Source of the DNA: Larus michahellis
Lineage: Eukaryota; Chordata; Aves; Charadriiformes; Laridae
Reading direction: 5' to 3'
NCBI RefSeq assembly: GCF_964199755.1
Contig: NC_133897.1
Span: 170,304,511 to 170,368,510, forward strand
DNA length: 64,000 nt
Positions 58,980 to 64,000 of this stretch are shown one piece after another (the stretch's first letter is position 1; each line of letters begins with the position of its first letter). The notes under the pieces are model-generated. The model did not search any database and had not been told where the DNA came from. It worked only from the letters and a program-made list of their open reading frames with translations. A program made the translations under genes and the position numbers.

Positions 58980-59400
58980 ATGGAGGGAGTGCTGCCGCCC
59001 GGCGGCTGCAGGCCGGTCCTGCAGGGGGGGAGCCGCGCGTGCCCTGTGGCCCCGCCTCCCGCCCTCCCTGGCCACGCCTCCGGCCCGCCTTGGCCCCGCC
59101 CCCGGCAGCACTGCGCATTTGTTCCGCAGCTCGTGCGCATGCGCGGCTTCGCGGAGGCCGGTCCGGCGCCGGTCTCGAGAGAGCGGCGGCCGGAGGGCGA
59201 ACCAGGACCGCCGGACTCCGTCGAGCTCCGCGGCACCTGGAGCGGGATCTGTGCCGCCCGCCCAGCCTCGAGGGCGGCCATCGGCGCTCCAGTATCGGCT
59301 CTTACGCGTTACCGCACCCCCGTCAGTGCCCGGCAGTTTTCCGGGTGTCCATCTCCAGGGCCCCGCAGTCCTCCAGGACCCCGGAAGTGCCCCCTCAGTC
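58980..59400. promoter_or_regulatory. CpG island, gene not identified
   Basis: Abrupt, CpG-dense segment with GGCCCCGCCTCCCGCC-type GC boxes on the plus strand at 59040-59105 and a TGCGCATGCGCGG NRF1-like motif near 59140. ORFs on both strands are not recognisable. It has the look of a housekeeping promoter, but neither a coding exon nor a donor could be tied to it. Confidence 0.5.
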
Positions 59401-59855
59401 CTCCGATGCGCGTCTCTATGGCACTTTAGTCCTCCAGGAGGCCCCTCAATCCTCCGACGTACGTCTCTATGGCATTTTAGTCCTCCAGGACCCCGGAAGT
59501 GCTCCCTCAGTCCTCCGACGCGCGTCTCTATGGCACTTTAGTCCTCCAAGCCCCGGAAGTACCCTCTCAGTCCTCCCACGCGCATCTCTATGACACTTTA
59601 GTCCTCCAGGATCCCGGAAGTATCCTCTCAGTCCTCCGACGTGCATCTCTATGGCACTTTAGTCCTCCAGAGTCCCCTCAATCCTCCGACGCGCATCTCT
59701 ATGACACTTTAGTCCTCCAGGATCCCGGAAGTACCCTCTCAGTCCTCCGACGTGCATCTCTATGGCACCGTAGTCCTCCAGGAGCCCCCTCAGTCCTCCG
59801 ACGCGTGTCTCTATGGCACTTCAGTCCTCCAGGATCCCGGAAGTTCTTATCAGTC
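59360..59855 (+). repeat. Two-length VNTR (51/61-bp units), at least eight copies
   Basis: Each unit carries TCTCTATGGCACTTTAGTCC then CTCCAGGA..CCTCAGTCCTCCGACG. The shared TCTCTA starts at 59413, 59464, 59525, 59585, 59646, 59696, 59757 and 59808. Spacings are 51, 61, 60, 61, 50, 61, 51. Long units add GATCCCGGAAGTACCC-like sequence containing CCGGAAGT, an ETS-type site. It begins at the edge of the CpG island. Confidence 0.9.
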
Positions 59856-60175
59856 TTCTGGAAACCATATGTTTCCAGGACTCTTACAAAACCACAAAAC
59901 ACGATTAACAGTTAACCACAAAAATATCTGAAGATTGCAAAAATTAAGCGACCCCTGTAGAACTCTCTTCTTCACAATAACAACTGGACAGAAATCAAAC
60001 AAAAATGGTAAGAAAATCACCAGAGGTGAGTTGCAAATGGAAATAAAAAGGGCCGGTGCTTTGCCTGCTGGGCACTTAAGGCAGCAGAAAAGGAACTGCT
60101 GCTCCTGTGGCCGCCTTTATGTCTTCTGGGGGGGTTGGTCCTGCCCCTTTCCCAGGGGATTGTGGGAAGGGCGGT

Positions 60176-60240
60176 GGGCGGGGCCCGAGGGCAGTGGATG
60201 GGGCCCGGGGTATATGAGCCCCAGCTTGGGCTCAGGGGCT
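60176..60240 (+). promoter_or_regulatory. Possible TATA promoter
   Basis: GGGCGGGGCC at 60176-60185 (GC box) and GGGTATATGAGCC with TATATGA at 60211-60217 would place a start near 60240. No downstream ORF is supported, so any product would be non-coding or a 5' exon. Inference only. Confidence 0.3.
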
Positions 60241-63200
60241 TATTCTGCTACTGGGCCCTTGTGTGGTTAGTGCTCTGCTGGTCCTTTACTTGGCTGCAGC
60301 TTTGGGGCAGCCACAGCTGTTTGGGCAGGCGTGTTTTGGTGTTCAGAGAGGCAGAGTTGAGAAGGCTGAGCTAAGACCTTCAGGAGTAGTAAGCATCCAG
60401 CTGCCTGTATAGTAGAAAGTTGACTGGTATGCTGCTTTTTTGTTTCCTTTGTTTTTAGGTCAGTAACTTTGTAATGAGTGTTTAGTGGGTGCCCAGATGG
60501 CTTAATAGTGTGCTTTTCTTTATTCTAGGAGTGCTGCATTTTCCTAGAAATCCTGATTTTATTGAAGATGGAACTGTGTTTTTTTCCACTAGTTTTGCAG
60601 TATGCTGTGTAAGTTCCTGATATTGTTTCTCTTAATTGAGTTGATGATGAGATTATCTTGTAGGCGTTAGGGTGAGCATTTTGTATGCATCTGCATATGG
60701 CATTTTAGCATGTCTCAAGAAAGCAGTGGGGATGTAAGGCATAGTGTCATTCAGGGTATGGCGTGGTTCATCACCTTTCCCCATTGCCCAGAGTGCCGCA
60801 GTGTCCCTAGAGTTTTTGCATCTTGCAGCAGGCCCCTCGTAGATTGTGTGAGGGCATTACTTATTTTTGTGGGTCTGTAGCAGAGCCCAGAGTCTGTGGG
60901 AAAACAGAAGATAGGAGGTGCCTGCAGAACGCAGGGCACGGCTCAGAAGAGCAGCTCCTGAGGAGTGGCTGACACAGCGGGGTCAAGGTTGCAAATACAG
61001 GATGGGAGCTGTCAAGAAGAAGTGGGGGTCCTTCCCTGACAGCTGAGGAGAAGAGAAGGGGTTTCTAAAGTTTTGACGCTGAGGGTTGGCTAGGGAAAGG
61101 GAGGCACGTTCATCAGTCTTTGTCATATCAGTTTTGCATTTGGATTTGGGTGTCAACAGGGTCTGGTCTATGCTAGTCTCTTGCATTTGAGGTGAGCTGG
61201 ATAGTATTGAGGAGGAGCACGGGACTGGTGATTTCACAAAAATGCAATGGTAATTTTGTGTTTGTTGGTATCTTAGGTGTCATAAATAATTGTTGCTGCA
61301 GCCTCTGACACTGGAATCAGTGTGAAGCAGGTGAGTGGATTGCTGTGGCACCTCTGAGGATGAGGGTGTTGTGGAAGAGGTTGGCATCTACTGTCATGGT
61401 GGTTACTGCTGGAGCTGTGGTTTCTTTTTATTTTGCAGATGAAGAGGAACCTGGTGACTGCAGGAACACATCAGTTAGCTGTTTGTTGTGGTTTTTCTGT
61501 CAAGGATGAATTCAGACCCCTGGCCTTCTGAAAGCTAAGTAGAGGGACAGGTGCTGGAGGGGGTCAAGGTTGACAGTTTCAGGGAGGAGTTTTAAAGTCA
61601 GGGTAGAGCAGAGGGCTATGCGGGAGCAGTCTCCTCTGAGTAGGTAAAGGGAGTGGGTTACTTTTCAGCACAAAGCTAGTGTGTGCTGGGCAGGGCAGAT
61701 CTGGCCTGTGTCTTCGGTTGTGTAGTTTGTGCGCTCTGTCTTCTGTGTCTTGGACTTTCCTTAGGTTTTGGTGTCCTTATTTCTCTTTGCACTCAAGGAG
61801 CACAGCATGTGCCTTGGGCACCACCTGTAGGGTCTCAAATGCCTGTGCTAATTGGCAGAGTGCCCAATGGGCACTTTTCTTCCATAACAATTTTAAAGTG
61901 CAGATAGTACTTGCCTCTCAGGAGTTTCTGAATGGTCCTCTTCTGCAGTGTCGTTCCCGGCTGCATGAGCAGCTCTGTTCTCTGGACTCTAGCAGCTCTA
62001 GCCATCTACTTTTATGAACTGGGATTTCATCCCTGCATCCTTATGTTCTCGGGTCTTGAAGCCAGGCTTCCTGCACATATGTCGTCTCAGTTTTGACAGG
62101 AACTTCTTGGAATGGGCCGTTACATTTGACTCTTTTATGGCTTTGACGTAGAGCCTCCTCACGTCAGTGCTGCAGCCCTGTAAGTCTTCTTGCCTGACAG
62201 TGTCTCTTGTCTGAAAGTCGTTCTTCTTGTGGAGAGTTTTCTCTCATCTTGGAGTCACGTTGTCTCTGGTGCTGTGTGGTGTTGGGCTGCATGTGGGTGT
62301 GTTTGGCGTGGAGCTGCCCTGCCTGGGGGTGTAGAGTCAGGGGTAGGTGGAACAGCAATAAGAGTCTATGGGCAATATGTTGATCTGCCAAGAATGTTTA
62401 GCCAAAGGTTGTACAGTTATCTGGGATCAAGCAGCCATCAGCAGGGACAGTCATTTCTATAGTGTTTTACGGAGATGATTGGAGCCTTCTGGGAGGGCCT
62501 GTTTGGCAGTAGTGAAGCAGATTGAAGGTGTTAAGGCTTGTACATGTGGGGATTAATGTTGGGTCCAATTTTTTTTAATGGCAGGCTGTAGTTGGAGCCT
62601 AGATGATATTCCTAAATGGAAACAAGACCCCTGGGATTGTTCAGCTACTGATCAGCATCTGGGTGACTTGTTTGTTAATTTTTTCACATGCAGAGGGACA
62701 AGATGTGGCCCAAAGAGCAATGGAGGAGGCAAGCGGGACCCCGTAAGAAGGTGGGTCAGTGCATGGTGCTGGAGGGAAGATGTGACTGGTGGCTATGTGA
62801 TTATATTATGGTTTGGTGGTGGGGTGTTTTGTTTGGGTTTTTTTTTAATTTTGAAGGTGTGAAGTGATGAGTAAAGCAGGTTATTGGCACTGGACATGAC
62901 TCGGGCAAGGTGAGCAATGACTAGTGGGCCGAAGCAGTAATTCTTCTCAGATGTTATATTGCGGGTGAAGTTTTAAGTGTCCTTTGGGCCTGTTTTCCAG
63001 GTGGTCTGTAAGCCTCAAAGCGGCAGCACAAAACCATGGAGGGCAGGTGGGCAAGAGGCCAGGGTAAAAGAGTAGGAGACAGGAATGGCTGTGGGCAAGC
63101 TGAGGTTTCAGGCGGTATTTTAGCATGACCCTGGTTCCTGCACTTTATGGTTGGAAATAAGATGCCACATGCAACTGAAAGCATAGCTTTAGGTGCAAAA

Positions 63201-64000
63201 GCTCATTAATCAGCTACGAAGGAACCTGGAAGAACCTGGTTCTGGCCAAGCTCCTTGCTGCCCCATTCAACACCAAGTGCTGTATGGTGCTTGGTTAGAG
63301 GAGAGCTTTGCCAGCACCTCTTAAAAAGCATTGGGCGTGTCCATCATTTCCCATGAGTCTCTGTTCATCAACATGTAAATGCCTTACTCAGGGGAGCTCT
63401 GGCTGGTCCCCCTTGGGGATTTCTCTCCCCACACTATATAACCCTTGTCAATGCTTTTCTCTTCATCAGCATGTACTCAACAAAAGTTTGGATCTCCAAT
63501 GCAATACTTAGCAATGGGTAAGGGACACCTTCCTGCACCTGACCAGCTCTGAGTTTCCCTGTCTCTCTGCAGCAGTCCAAAAAGTCCAAGCAAAGCATCC
63601 TCTGCCTCACGCTGTCCCACTGAGTTCCTCCTGATGGGGACCATTTCCAACATCACTGGCAAAAGCAGCGCGTACCAGGCAGTGGGTCACATCCTGACGT
63701 CTGCCATGCACATTTCCCATCCCCTGCAAGGGGCTTTCAAAGCAACCCTCTGGTGGGCTGTTTGTACAAACATGCATATTTACTGTGTCAACACACACTA
63801 GAGAGCAAACACATTAAAAGGAAAAGGAAACAGACTATGAGCTGAGGCCTCTTCAAACCTTGCTCCACCGCAGGTCTTTTCTGGGATGTCAGGTTGGTGG
63901 CAAAAGCCTTCATTCCCAAAATCTCACCCCTCCTCTCCCCAGCTTGTGCCTGCCCAGCCAGCCACAGGGATCGAGTTTCTCTGACCAGCAGACATCTCTA
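60241..64000. other. Unassigned DNA at the right edge
   Basis: About 3.8 kb with no ORF over 112 codons that shows a known family, and no CR1 or LTR recognised. It may hold introns of a gene that continues beyond the window or a long non-coding transcript from the 60.2-kb promoter. Confidence 0.4.

Noticed and set aside
58967-59593. 208-codon plus ORF running into repeated SSDARLYGTLVLQ units
   Set aside because: The repeat part is the VNTR, open in all three frames and changing frame each 61-bp unit; the first part is CpG-island sequence without a family match.
59360-59855. Possible CRISPR-like array of repeats and spacers
   Set aside because: Units are contiguous with no unique spacers, the host is a vertebrate and no cas gene exists; it is a VNTR.

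Overview
The window is vertebrate nuclear DNA from a bird. It has spliced genes, GC-rich CpG-island promoters typical of avian microchromosomes, very abundant CR1 LINEs ending in the ATTCTATG-type repeat, and LTRs of the avian ERVL-like kind that start near TGT..TGG and end near GGTCAACCCACCA. The species cannot be named from the sequence alone.
Layout. (a) 1-20.1 kb: MAPK15 (ERK7/8, atypical MAP kinase) on the minus strand. Fifteen coding exons can be placed by splice sites and phase; the introns carry CR1 and LTR fragments. (b) 20.3-25.6 kb: a repeat block in which a CR1 of one orientation sits inside a CR1 of the other, itself inside an older CR1. (c) 26.4-27.3 kb: CCDC166, minus strand, a coiled-coil protein. 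(d) 27.4-39.6 kb: gene-poor DNA with two solo LTRs, a CR1 inside a CR1, C-rich low-complexity DNA and a tandem repeat. (e) 39.7-42.0 kb: MFSD5 on the plus strand, with a non-coding first exon and a single coding exon. (f) 42.1-45.5 kb: a GCAC-rich minisatellite split by unrelated DNA that includes a CR1, then GC-rich DNA and an unrecognised exon-like ORF. (g) 45.8-50.8 kb: a divergent pair, AIRIM (C1orf109, minus) and CDCA8/borealin (plus, 10 coding exons), sharing a 227-bp promoter. (h) 51.2-53.7 kb: a broken ERVL-like provirus containing a CR1. (i) 54.1-58.4 kb: a nearly full-length CR1 with ORF1 and ORF2. (j) 59-64 kb: a CpG island, a two-length VNTR, a possible TATA promoter, and DNA without a gene I can support.
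Function. The five host genes do not form one pathway. MAPK15 is tied to cilia and autophagy in other vertebrates, and CCDC166 is an uncharacterised coiled-coil protein next to it in mammals. MFSD5 is a multi-pass membrane protein called a molybdate-anion transporter. AIRIM works in ribosome maturation, and borealin in the chromosomal passenger complex. The AIRIM/CDCA8 promoter has the layout of a G2/M cell-cycle promoter: a CRE, two inverted CCAAT boxes and a TTTGAA CHR.
The genes recall three different human regions (8q24.3, 12q13, 1p34.3, from memory), with repeat-rich DNA at each junction. This is either a real avian arrangement or an assembly join. I found no CRISPR array, operon or other system new to biology. 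The most unusual items are the nested CR1s, the VNTR and the mixed synteny.
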